Shown here: in pieces, positions 52,056 through 59,160 of the stretch
How the letters are laid out: every line of letters starts with the position of its first letter
Position numbering within the stretch: position 1 is the first letter of the stretch
Source: Rhodococcus antarcticus
GTDB taxonomy: Bacteria; Actinomycetota; Actinomycetes; Mycobacteriales; Mycobacteriaceae
Direction of reading: 5' to 3'
NCBI RefSeq assembly: GCF_026153295.1
Contig: NZ_CP110615.1
Location: forward strand, 3,614,203 to 3,678,202
DNA length: 64,000 bases
Notes under the pieces: generated by a model
What the model saw: the letters and a program-made list of their open reading frames with translations, nothing else
What the model was told of the DNA's origin: nothing
Database searches by the model: none
Position numbers and translations under genes: made by a program

Positions 52056-53039
52056 GTGCTGAGCACCCTGCCGCTGCCCACCGTCCGCACCGAGCGGCCG
52101 CCCCTGCCCACCGTCGCCGCGCAGGCGCACGACGGGCCGCCGCCGCTGCTGGTGGTCGGCCACGGCACCCGGTGCCTGCCCGGCGAGGAGCAGTTCCGCT
52201 CGTTCATCGCCCGCGTCACCGCACGCCTGGCCACCGAGGGCGTCGACGTCGCCGGGGGGCTCATCGAGCTCGCACCGCCCCCGGTCACCGACGCCGCGGC
52301 CGATCTCGTCGCGCTCGGGCACCGGCACGTCGTCGCCGTCCCGCTCATGCTCGTCGCCGCCGGGCACGCCAAGGGCGACATCCCCGCCGCCCTGGCGCGC
52401 GAGGTGGGCCGCTACCCGGGGCTGACCTACCGCTACGGCGGCGTGCTCGGGCCGGACCCGCGGGTGCTCGCGGCGCTGACCGAGCGCCTCGACGAGGTCC
52501 TCGACCGTGCCGACCGCGCCGGGACCCACGTCGTCCTGGTCGGCCGCGGCTCCACCGACCCGGACGCGAACTCCGAGGTGGCCCGCGCCGCCCGGCTGCT
52601 GCTCGAGACCGCGGCCGCGGACGGTGCCCCGCTGGCCGGGGTGGAGACCAGCTTCATCAGCCTGGCCGCGCCCGGGGTGCCCGCCGCGCTCGAGCGGTGC
52701 CGCCGGCTCGGGGCCACCCGCGTGGTGGTGCTGCCGCTGTTCATGTTCGCCGGGGTGCTGCCCAACCGGATCGTCGAGCAGACGGTCGCCTGGGCCGAGG
52801 TGCACGACGTCGAGGTGCGCTCGGCGGGCGTGATCGGTGACTGCGACCTGCTGGCCGAGGCCGTGGTGGAGCGCTACGCGGAGGCGGCCGCGACCGCCGT
52901 CCGCTCGCACTGCGACACCTGCATGTACCGGGTGGCGATCCGCGGGTTCGAGAAGCGCGTGGGCCAGCCGCAGACCCCGCACGACCACCCGAACGACCCC
53001 GTCACGGGCCACGGCCACGGCCATTCGCCCCGTGCGTGA
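52056..53039 (+). CDS. Sirohydrochlorin chelatase-like protein (CbiX/SirB)
   Basis: A 327-residue, two-domain chelatase. The N-terminal half has LLVVGHGTRCLPGEEQFRSF (the metal His) with VPLMLVAAGHAKGDIPAALA, and the second half VLVGRGSTDPDANSEVARAA and VVVLPLFMFAGVLPNRIVEQ. It inserts Co or Fe into sirohydrochlorin for B12 or siroheme. The tail is unusual: HCDTCMYRVAIRGFEKRVG (a C-x2-C pair), then a His-rich end (HDHPNDPVTGHGHGHS), matching CbiX-L forms that carry Fe-S or metal-storage tails. GTG start at 52056. The last codons lie inside a dispersed repeat (53021-53067). No other B12 gene is adjacent. Confidence 0.87.
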   Translation: MLSTLPLPTVRTERPPLPTVAAQAHDGPPPLLVVGHGTRCLPGEEQFRSFIARVTARLATEGVDVAGGLIELAPPPVTDAAADLVALGHRHVVAVPLMLVAAGHAKGDIPAALAREVGRYPGLTYRYGGVLGPDPRVLAALTERLDEVLDRADRAGTHVVLVGRGSTDPDANSEVARAARLLLETAAADGAPLAGVETSFISLAAPGVPAALERCRRLGATRVVVLPLFMFAGVLPNRIVEQTVAWAEVHDVEVRSAGVIGDCDLLAEAVVERYAEAAATAVRSHCDTCMYRVAIRGFEKRVGQPQTPHDHPNDPVTGHGHGHSPRA

Positions 53040-53067
53040 TTTCTGGACCCAGGACGCGAGCTTTCCT
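53021..53067. repeat. 47-bp dispersed repeat, copy A
   Basis: Contains CCCCGTGCGTGATTTCTGGA followed by CCCAGGACGCGAG and TTTCCT. It overlaps the last codons and stop of the sirohydrochlorin chelatase gene and ends 24 bp before the UspA start. A near-identical copy lies in reverse orientation at 59114-59160; only a few bases differ. It has no strong internal hairpin. Confidence 0.85.
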
Positions 53068-53090
53068 GCACACCCGGGCAGCCTCGGGTC

Positions 53091-53555
53091 GTGACGACAC
53101 CGGGGACGTTCGAGCTCGGCAACGACGGGCCGAAGGTGATCCTCGTCGGCCTCGACGACACGGTGACCGGCATGCGCGCCGGGGCCTACGCGGCGGGCCT
53201 GGCGCGGCGGCAGGGTGCGCGGCTCGTCGTGGTGCACGTGGTGAACCCCGGCGGCAGCTGGGCCGGGGCGTCGGCGATGGCCCCCGGGTTGCAGCCGGCC
53301 ATGCGGGAGGCCGCGGAGGAGGCGGCCGTGGAGCTGGTCGCCCAGATCTCCACGGCCGCCGTCACCGCCGGGATCGAGCCCGAGGTCGTCATCGTGCGGG
53401 GTGACGCCTACACCGAGCTCGTCCGGATCGCCGACCGCGAGCGCGCCGACACGGTGGTCGTCGGCGCGTCCGGGCAGGTCGGGCACCGCATCGTGGGCAG
53501 CGTGGCGGGGCGGCTGGTCCGCGCCGGGGGCTGGCCCGTGGTCGTGGTGCCCTGA
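53091..53555 (+). CDS. Universal stress protein (UspA family)
   Basis: A 154-residue single Usp domain. It opens VILVGLDDTVTGMRAGAYAA with the ATP-binding Asp, and ends with the signature VVGASGQVGHRIVGSVAGRL (G-x2-G-x9-G-S/T) and WPVVVVP. It probably binds ATP and acts in stress or dormancy responses. GTG start at 53091, 51 bp after the chelatase stop. It is convergent with the rtcB remnant, 6 bp apart. Confidence 0.92.
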   Translation: MTTPGTFELGNDGPKVILVGLDDTVTGMRAGAYAAGLARRQGARLVVVHVVNPGGSWAGASAMAPGLQPAMREAAEEAAVELVAQISTAAVTAGIEPEVVIVRGDAYTELVRIADRERADTVVVGASGQVGHRIVGSVAGRLVRAGGWPVVVVP

Positions 53556-53561
53556 GCGGGC

Positions 53562-54020
53562 TCAGTCACCCGTGACGTTGAGCACCTGGCGGAGGGTGTG
53601 CACCACCTCGACAAGGTCCGACGCGTCGACCATCACCTGGTCAATGTCCTTGTACGCCTGAGGGATCTCGTCACGGAACGCGTCGGTGTCCCGGTAGGAG
53701 CTGCCGACCATGGCCTGGTGCAGCTCGGCGCGGGTGAAGGCTTTGCTCGCCGCCGACCGGGAGTGCGTCCAGCCCCGTGCGGCGACGACTGCAGCGACAC
53801 GGCGTTCCCCTTGCCGGACACCACGTAGCTGCGGGTGCCCATTGGAGCCGGGGATGTGGCCGAGCTGGCCCTGCCGCGCCTCGATGGCGCCCTTGGGGGA
53901 GACCCACTCGCCCAGGTGGGCGTCCGGCATGAGGGCGACGTGCGGGAAGACGAAGTGCAGACGGCTCGTGGTCAGGGCCTGGTCCCGGGTGTTCTCCTCG
54001 AGGATCGACGCCCAGCTCAC
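53562..54020 (-). pseudogene. rtcB: RtcB RNA ligase remnant
   Basis: Reads as pieces of the RNA-splicing/repair ligase RtcB (normally about 400-480 residues). The frame has RLHFVFPHVALMPDAHLGEW, then jumps to RQGQLGHIPGS; the roughly 250 residues between, with most of the Mn- and GTP-binding core, are gone. At about 53842 the frame shifts, and MGTRSYVVSGKGNAVSLQSS, PHGAGR (the nucleophile-His region) appears in another frame. At about 53770 it shifts back to KAFTRAELHQAMVGSSYRDT … DLVEVVHTLRQVLNVTGD, a complete RtcB C terminus. One large deletion plus two compensating indels make it non-functional. No archease gene or intact copy lies in the window. Confidence 0.9.
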
Positions 54021-54214
54021 CAGGCGGTCGTGATGTGCTCCATGGCCCCAGGTTTCCTGCCGTCCAACGGTTTACGACAGCGACCTCCACCGCGTGGCGG
54101 CGGGACGGGCTCACCTGGAGGGCGAGGCCGGTCGTGGGTCATCCTGGTCGCCGCGGCTCCGCAGATCGGGGCACCCAGCGCTCGCAGCGCTCCCCGATCG
54201 GGGCCTCGTCCGGT

Positions 54215-54299
54215 GGGACGTTGTGCGCTCCTGGGGCGCGTTGTGCGCGCACAACGTCCCAAGAACGGCCCCGGAACGGCGTTGTGCGCGCCCAACGCC
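54215..54299. repeat. Cluster of GTTGTGCGC inverted repeats
   Basis: Perfect 14-bp arms GGGACGTTGTGCGC at 54215-54228 and its complement at 54247-54260, 18 bp apart. Inside is a 16-bp perfect palindrome, GTTGTGCGCGCACAAC, at 54240-54255. A second hairpin, GGCGTTG…CAACGCC, lies at 54278-54299. This occupies part of the 338-bp gap (54021-54358) between the rtcB remnant and the DUF2461 gene, which otherwise holds no gene. Confidence 0.75.
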
Positions 54300-54358
54300 C
54301 CCGCCCCCGCCCACTCGCCCCGGCGGCGCCCCGGTCACCGGCCTGGGACCATGGGCGC

Positions 54359-55015
54359 ATGCCCTCCGAAGCCCCCCGGTTCAGCGGCTTCGGCCCCGGC
54401 CTGGTCGAGCTGTACCGCGGCCTGCACGAGCAGAACAGCCGTGAGTACTGGCTCGCGAACAAGCAGGTCTACGAGGACGACGTGCGCACCCCGCTCGAGC
54501 TGCTGGCCGGCGAGCTCACCCCGGAGTTCGGCGAGCCCAAGGTGTTCCGCCCGAACCGGGACCTGCGGTTCAGCAAGGACAAGCGGCCCTACAAGGAGCA
54601 GGCCAGCCTGGTGGTCGGCGACGGCTCGTCCGCGCTCTACGCGCAGGTCTCCGCCGACGGGCTCCGGGTGGCCGGCGGGTGGTGGCAGCCCAGCCGCGAG
54701 CAGCTGGCCGCGTTCCGTCAGGCGGTGGACGACGGGGAGCGTGGTGACGGCCTCGACCAGCTGCTGGCTGAGCTGGACGCCGTCGGCCTGGAGCTCGGCA
54801 CGGGGTCGTCGCTGAAGACGGCGCCGCGGGGCTGGGCCAAGGACCACCCGCGCATCGAGCTCCTCCGCCTGACCACGCTGACCGTGGGCGCGGTGCACCC
54901 GCCCCGGGCGTGGCTCCAGACCCGGGAGTGCCTCACCCGGATCGTCGACCACTGGCACGGGGTGCAGCGCTGGAACGCCTACCTGTCCGCGCTGCCCGTG
55001 GAGCCCGCGGCCTGA
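54359..55015 (+). CDS. DUF2461 family protein
   Basis: A 218-residue protein of the conserved DUF2461/TIGR02453 family. The motif order is clear: LVELYRGLHEQNSREYWLAN near residue 15, FRPNRDLRFSKDKRPYKEQA (about 60, the most conserved block, R-x-x-R-D-x-R-F-S-K-D-K-x-P-Y-K), LYAQVSADGLRVAGGWWQPS and the C-terminal TAPRGWAKDHPRIELLRLTT. The function is unknown; the family is widespread in bacteria and fungi. ATG at 54359. It is convergent with the CarH-like gene. Confidence 0.92.
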   Translation: MPSEAPRFSGFGPGLVELYRGLHEQNSREYWLANKQVYEDDVRTPLELLAGELTPEFGEPKVFRPNRDLRFSKDKRPYKEQASLVVGDGSSALYAQVSADGLRVAGGWWQPSREQLAAFRQAVDDGERGDGLDQLLAELDAVGLELGTGSSLKTAPRGWAKDHPRIELLRLTTLTVGAVHPPRAWLQTRECLTRIVDHWHGVQRWNAYLSALPVEPAA

Positions 55016-55088
55016 GCGGGACGCTCGTGGGGGACACCGGCGTCCAGCGGGAGCACCGCGGACCAGGAGGGCCGGTCGGGCTCCGGTG

Positions 55089-56126
55089 TCAGAGTCCGGC
55101 GGCGGCGGTGAGCACGTTGCTGGCTTCGCCGAGGGAGCCGAGCGCCACCACCGTGGGTGGCAGGCGGGTGGGGTTCCAGCCCGGTCCCCCGACGTAGCAG
55201 CGGGTGCGTGGGCGGATGCGGGGGAGCTGGCCGACCAGGTCGGGATCGGCGTTGCGATCGTCCTGTGACCAGAGGAACAGCGCTGCGGGTGCGGTGCGGG
55301 CGACGGCGGCGGCGAGGGCTCCGATCGGGAGGTCCGCCCCGAGCAGGCTCGTCTGCACGCCGCGCTCGGCGAGGGTGGCGCGCAGCACGCGCAGGGGCAG
55401 GGCGTGGAGCTCACCGGACATCGACCCCAGCAGGATCGGGCGGGCCGAGACCGGTGGTGGTGCGGACATGGTGACCTGGGCCATCACGGTGGTGATGGCC
55501 TCGGTGAGCAGGTGTTCGAGCTCGATGCCGGCCCCGGTGCGCGACCAGCGTTCGGCCAGGGCGCGGAGCACGGGCCGCGCGACGTCGTCCCAGGTCGTGA
55601 TGACCCCGGTGGCCTCGATGCTGTCCCGGAGCTGGCGGGTGGTGCTGTCACCGTCGAGGGCGAGCACCGCACGAGCGAGGCCGTGCGCTCGGCGCCCGGC
55701 CCCGCGCATCGGCAGCGAGGAGCGGTGCCCGGTGGAGACAGTGGTGTCGTGGTCCACGACGAGAGGCCCCGGCGCTGCTGCTCGCGGGCCGGGCGGTTCG
55801 GGGGTGGTCTCGCCGGCGAGTGCGGCCAGGGCCAGACGCGCCGCCTCGGCGGGGGAGGCGCCGTGGGCCAGGGCGTCCTGCATGAGCTCGAGGCGTCGCA
55901 TGTCGAGGGGTGCGTAGCGGCGGTGGCTGCCCGGGCGGTGCTCGCTGGGCCCCACCCCGTAGCGCCGGTCCCAGGTGCGCAGGGTTGCCGGCGCCACCCC
56001 GAGGCGCCGCGCGACCGCTGCGACGGACAGCCGCAGGCCCTCCACGGCCGTCGCCTCGAATCCGGGAGCGCCAGCTCCGGGAGCGCCGGTTCCGGGTGTG
56101 TCGTCGGGGGCGCGCAGGGCACTCAT
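55089..56126 (-). CDS. CarH/LitR-like MerR regulator with B12-binding domain
   Basis: A 345-residue regulator with a MerR-type winged helix at about residues 32-100 (LSVAAVARRLGVAPATLRTW, DRRYGVGPSEHRPGSHRRYA). A helical bundle follows with the motif W-x9-E-H in ERWSRTGAGIELEHLLTEAI, the residues that cap adenosylcobalamin in CarH. The C-terminal B12 fold has GELHALPLRVL, which fits E-x-H-x2-(G) with the lower-axial His present but Pro in place of Gly, and then YVGGPGWNP. CarH-type proteins repress in the dark and release DNA on light. ATG at 56124-56126 with AGGAGGT 9 bp upstream. It is divergent from whiB3. Confidence 0.82.
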   Translation of the reverse strand: MSALRAPDDTPGTGAPGAGAPGFEATAVEGLRLSVAAVARRLGVAPATLRTWDRRYGVGPSEHRPGSHRRYAPLDMRRLELMQDALAHGASPAEAARLALAALAGETTPEPPGPRAAAPGPLVVDHDTTVSTGHRSSLPMRGAGRRAHGLARAVLALDGDSTTRQLRDSIEATGVITTWDDVARPVLRALAERWSRTGAGIELEHLLTEAITTVMAQVTMSAPPPVSARPILLGSMSGELHALPLRVLRATLAERGVQTSLLGADLPIGALAAAVARTAPAALFLWSQDDRNADPDLVGQLPRIRPRTRCYVGGPGWNPTRLPPTVVALGSLGEASNVLTAAAGL

Positions 56127-56350
56127 GGACGTCGCACCTCCTGGCGGGGCGAGGGGGTGGCGATCTGCGGTGGCAGCGAGTGAAGTTTTACCCAGCTGAG
56201 GGTTCTGCACAACTTGTGACCGCATCGTGAACAACCCTCGCACCGTCGTGCCACTCCTCGATGACTCCGCGTCGTGGGAGAATTCACCCCTAATATCCTG
56301 GATCGTCTCGCGACAGAGCCCGTGTGCCAGCGCCTCCCCGAAGGCCTCCG

Positions 56351-56380
56351 TTGAAACGGTTCAGGCATGAAAGATAAAAT
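56351..56380 (+). promoter_or_regulatory. Predicted sigma-70-type promoter of whiB3 with a palindrome
   Basis: TTGAAA at 56351-56356 and TAAAAT at 56375-56380, 18 bp apart, in the most AT-rich stretch of the window (56350-56395), 100 bp before the whiB3 start. TGAAACGGTTCA (56352-56363), a 12-bp near-perfect palindrome, overlaps the -35 box and is a candidate operator for the divergent CarH-like regulator, whose family binds over the -35 region. The other part of the 56127-56480 gap holds no gene. Confidence 0.6.
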
Positions 56381-56480
56381 TTAGCGAACAAGGTTTGACT
56401 CGATTGACCGCAAGGCCTACGTTCTCGTCAACGGCTCGTCAGGGCCGCTGGATCGCACGACGCGACGAGCAGGAGACGAC

Positions 56481-56774
56481 ATGGCTGACGTACGACGGCT
56501 GCCGGGACCCAACGCAGACATCTGGGACTGGCAGATGCAGGGGCTGTGCCGCGGCGTGGACTCGTCGTTCTTCTTCCACCCGGACGGGGAGCGGGGCCCG
56601 GCCCGGGCGCAGCGCGAGTCCCGGGCGAAGGCGATGTGTGCTCGCTGCCCGGTGCTGGAGCAGTGCCGGGCCCACGCCCTGGCCGTCCAGGAGCCCTACG
56701 GCATCTGGGGTGGCATGTCGGAGTCCGAGCGCGAGAGCGCGGTCCGCACCAAGAACCGCAAGATCGCCGTCTAG
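56481..56774 (+). CDS. whiB3: WhiB3/WhiD-type iron-sulfur transcription factor
   Basis: A 97-residue WhiB protein. The N terminus RRLPGPNADIWDWQMQGLCR and FFFHPDGERGPARAQRESRA closely resemble WhiB3 and not WhiB1 or WhiB2. The four cluster-binding Cys are C in GLCRGVDSS, then MCARCPVLEQC (C-x2-C-x5-C), followed by the G-I-W-G-G turn (EPYGIWGGMSESER) and a basic C terminus. It holds a [4Fe-4S] cluster, senses O2/NO or redox state and, in Mycobacterium, controls lipid and stress genes with the main sigma factor. Start at ATG 56481 with AGGAGA upstream. Confidence 0.95.
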   Translation: MADVRRLPGPNADIWDWQMQGLCRGVDSSFFFHPDGERGPARAQRESRAKAMCARCPVLEQCRAHALAVQEPYGIWGGMSESERESAVRTKNRKIAV

Positions 56775-56981
56775 GCACGACGCTCGTCGTGCGGGCGGTG
56801 CTGCGGACCCGCCAGGAGCGCTGCCGCGTCCCGGTAACCGGACGACCCCCGTCGCCCCGGCCGCACCGTCGCAGCGCCCCCGCGCTGCAACACCGCCCAC
56901 GTCGCGCGGCTGCCCCTGGCGGGCCCGCACCCCGGAGACGGTCGGCGAGGCCGTTCGGTTGGCTCGGGCGGTCGAGCGGGG

Positions 56982-58301
56982 TCAGGACACGTCGAGGGTC
57001 TGCCAGCTCGTCCCGCCGTCACGGGTGATCCGGAGGTCGGCGACCCCGGGGGTGGCGGGCAGGGCCACCCCCTGGCTGCTGCTGGTCAAGCCGACGAAGG
57101 AGAACCCGGAGCCGGCCAGGACGGTGCCGAAGCTCGCCCCGCCGTCGGTGCTGCGCTGCACCCCGCCGGCGTCGTCGGAGAGCAGCACCGTTCCAGGAGC
57201 GGCCGCGACCGCGGTGAGCGCCCCGGGCAGCGTTGCGCTTCCCGTGCGGGCCCAGCTCCCGCCGGCGTCCTTCGACGCGAAGACCTGCACGTCCGTGCTT
57301 CCGGTGGTGGTGCAGGCGAGCACCAGGTCGGTGCGGGTGGACGCGGCCATCCGGGCCCGGTCGGCGTTCTGGGTGCACGGCGTGGGCAGGGCGGCGACGT
57401 CGGACGAGCCGTCGGCGGCGCCCCGGACGAGCCGGGTGGTGCCGCCGTCTACCGACAACGCCCACACCGTGCTCCCGGAGAGCGTGACCGCGGCGCGGCC
57501 GGGCACCGTGCTGGCCCCGGGCAGGGGGGTGAAGGCGTCACCTCCCGAGGCCGCGGAGCGCAGGACGGTCTGCGTGCACGCGCCGGAGGTGCCGCACCCG
57601 ACACCGAGACCGGCGACCACGCGGGTGCTGTTGGCGGCCAGGGACACCGCGGCCTGCCCGGCGGGCAGCGGGACCGCGTCCCAGTGGTCGCCGTCGTGGG
57701 TGGACCACAGCTCGCCGCCGAACGCCCAGCCGTCGGTGGGACTGCCGAAGCGGAGCTGGTCGACGCCGGAGGTGACGGCGCTGCCGAGCACGTCACCGGT
57801 GCGGGGTGCGGCGGTGCCCACCCAGCTGGCGCCGCCGTCGGAGGTGCGGGCCACGGACGTGCAGGGCTGCTTGGTGCAGGGTGCCTGGCCCAGGGTCCAG
57901 CCGTCCCGGGTGGAGATGAAGGTGACCGACTGCGGCGCGAAGCCCCGTGGCACCGGGCCGGTGGGGCGGCCGTCGTCGGAGGGTGGGGGGGCGGTGGTGA
58001 CCGGGGGAACCGTCGCGGTGGGCGCGGCAGGGGCGGGGACGACGGTGGTCGGTGCTGGGGTGAGCAGGGGCGACGTCGGGGGAGCGGGCTGGGCGACCTG
58101 CTCGTCGGTGCCCCCGGCCACGACCACCAGCGGCACCGCGACCACGAGCGCGACGACGGCGGCACCCGACGCCACGATCGACGCGGTGCGCACCCGGCGG
58201 CGGGCCGCACGGCGAAGGACCTCCTGGTGCGCACCGTCGGGCGCCGCGAGGGGGGTGATCTCCGGGCGCAGCCGGGCCAGCGGGTCGTGCGGGCTGGTCA
58301 T
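56982..58301 (-). CDS. Membrane-anchored beta-propeller protein coupled to the ECF sigma factor
   Basis: A 439-residue protein. The N-terminal 40 residues are cytosolic and basic (HQEVLRRAARRRVRTASIVA). A membrane helix follows (ASGAAVVALVVAVPLVVVAG, about 40-60), then a Thr/Pro-rich linker, then an extracellular propeller with Asp-box-like repeats (SDGGASW, THDGDHW, SKDAGGSW, STDGGASF, TRDGGTSW), as in sialidase or Ycf48 folds. The ATG overlaps the sigma-factor stop by 4 bp, so it is translationally coupled. Its place and topology suit a sensor or anti-sigma partner, but it has no recognised anti-sigma domain; that role is inferred from context. Confidence 0.78.
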   Translation of the reverse strand: MTSPHDPLARLRPEITPLAAPDGAHQEVLRRAARRRVRTASIVASGAAVVALVVAVPLVVVAGGTDEQVAQPAPPTSPLLTPAPTTVVPAPAAPTATVPPVTTAPPPSDDGRPTGPVPRGFAPQSVTFISTRDGWTLGQAPCTKQPCTSVARTSDGGASWVGTAAPRTGDVLGSAVTSGVDQLRFGSPTDGWAFGGELWSTHDGDHWDAVPLPAGQAAVSLAANSTRVVAGLGVGCGTSGACTQTVLRSAASGGDAFTPLPGASTVPGRAAVTLSGSTVWALSVDGGTTRLVRGAADGSSDVAALPTPCTQNADRARMAASTRTDLVLACTTTGSTDVQVFASKDAGGSWARTGSATLPGALTAVAAAPGTVLLSDDAGGVQRSTDGGASFGTVLAGSGFSFVGLTSSSQGVALPATPGVADLRITRDGGTSWQTLDVS

Positions 58302-58939
58302 GGCCGGTCCTGGGGGTGGTGGAGGCTGGGTCCGTCGACCGCCGGGTCCTCGAGGGCCGTCCGCAGCACGGCGCGGGCGTCGAACAGCTGGCTCTTCACG
58401 GTGCCGGCCTTGCGACCGAGCATGCGGGCGACGTCGTCGATGCTGAAGTCGCCGAAGTAGTGCAGCAGGACGGGCCCGCGGAGCTTGTCGGGCAGCGTCT
58501 CCACGAGCAGGCGCAGCTCGCTGTCCGGGCCGGGTGGGCGGATGCTCTGCTCGGGGCGCCCGGCGATGATCTGGCGCAGGCCGCGGCGCTCGCGCTGGGT
58601 GCGGCGCCAGTGGTCGCGGACGAGGTTCACGGCGATCGTGTAGAGGTAGCTGCGCGGGTCGTCGAGCTGACGGCGCTTGGCCACCAGCCGGGTGAACGCC
58701 TCGGAGGCGATCTCGTGCGCGGTGTCGTCGTCGTCCACGAGCCTGCGGCACCAGCCGGCCAGGCGTGGGTAGTGCGCGCGGAAGAACGCGGCGGAGGTGA
58801 CGTCGTCGACGGCCGGCTCGATGTAGCCGTCCACCCCGCTCTGCACGCGCTCCCCGCCCCCCCGACTGCTCGACCCGGCAAGCCTCTCACCCCGGCGGGG
58901 ACGGTCGAGCAGGGACACGGGCAGCGCGGTCGTGGTCAC
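58298..58939 (-). CDS. ECF RNA polymerase sigma factor
   Basis: A 213-residue sigma-70 factor of the ECF type. Region 2 is AAFFRAHYPRLAGWCRRLVD with AHEIASEAFTRLVAKRRQL and SYLYTIAVNLVRDHWRRTQR, and region 4 is VETLPDKLRGPVLLHYFGDF, SIDDVARMLGRKAGTVKSQL, FDARAVLRTAL. It would direct polymerase to a stress or envelope regulon. The GTG at 58937-58939 has GGGAGG 8 bp upstream; the longer frame to 59149 runs into a dispersed repeat and is not believed. It is followed by the coupled membrane propeller gene, a likely regulator. Confidence 0.92.
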   Translation of the reverse strand: MTTTALPVSLLDRPRRGERLAGSSSRGGGERVQSGVDGYIEPAVDDVTSAAFFRAHYPRLAGWCRRLVDDDDTAHEIASEAFTRLVAKRRQLDDPRSYLYTIAVNLVRDHWRRTQRERRGLRQIIAGRPEQSIRPPGPDSELRLLVETLPDKLRGPVLLHYFGDFSIDDVARMLGRKAGTVKSQLFDARAVLRTALEDPAVDGPSLHHPQDRP

Positions 58940-59113
58940 GGTCGACCTCCCTGCTCGCGGGCGCGACCGAGCGGTCGTGTGCTGTCGCAGGCTGAGACGA
59001 GCGGGGGCGGACTCCGGTTGGAACGGGTTGCGGGTGCCAGAACGACGGGCGATCCGGAACCTCGCGCCGAGCTCGGCCGCACCGGGCCGCGCCCACCCCC
59101 ACCCGCCCTGGAG

Positions 59114-59160
59114 AGGAAACCTCGCCTCCTGGGTCCAGAAATCACGCACGGGGCAGAATG
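59114..59160. repeat. 47-bp dispersed repeat, copy B
   Basis: The reverse complement begins near CATTCTGCCCCGTGCGTGA and continues TTTCTGGACCCAGGAGGCG, matching copy A at 53021-53067 apart from a few bases. It covers the region between the divergent sigma-factor and PolA-like genes, and the ATG of the latter lies at its edge (59158-59160). Confidence 0.85.

Noticed and set aside
58940..59149. N-terminal extension of the ECF sigma factor (MRDFWTQEARF…)
   Set aside because: The extension lies in the dispersed 47-bp repeat and promoter region. The GTG at 58939 has a good ribosome site and gives the normal size.
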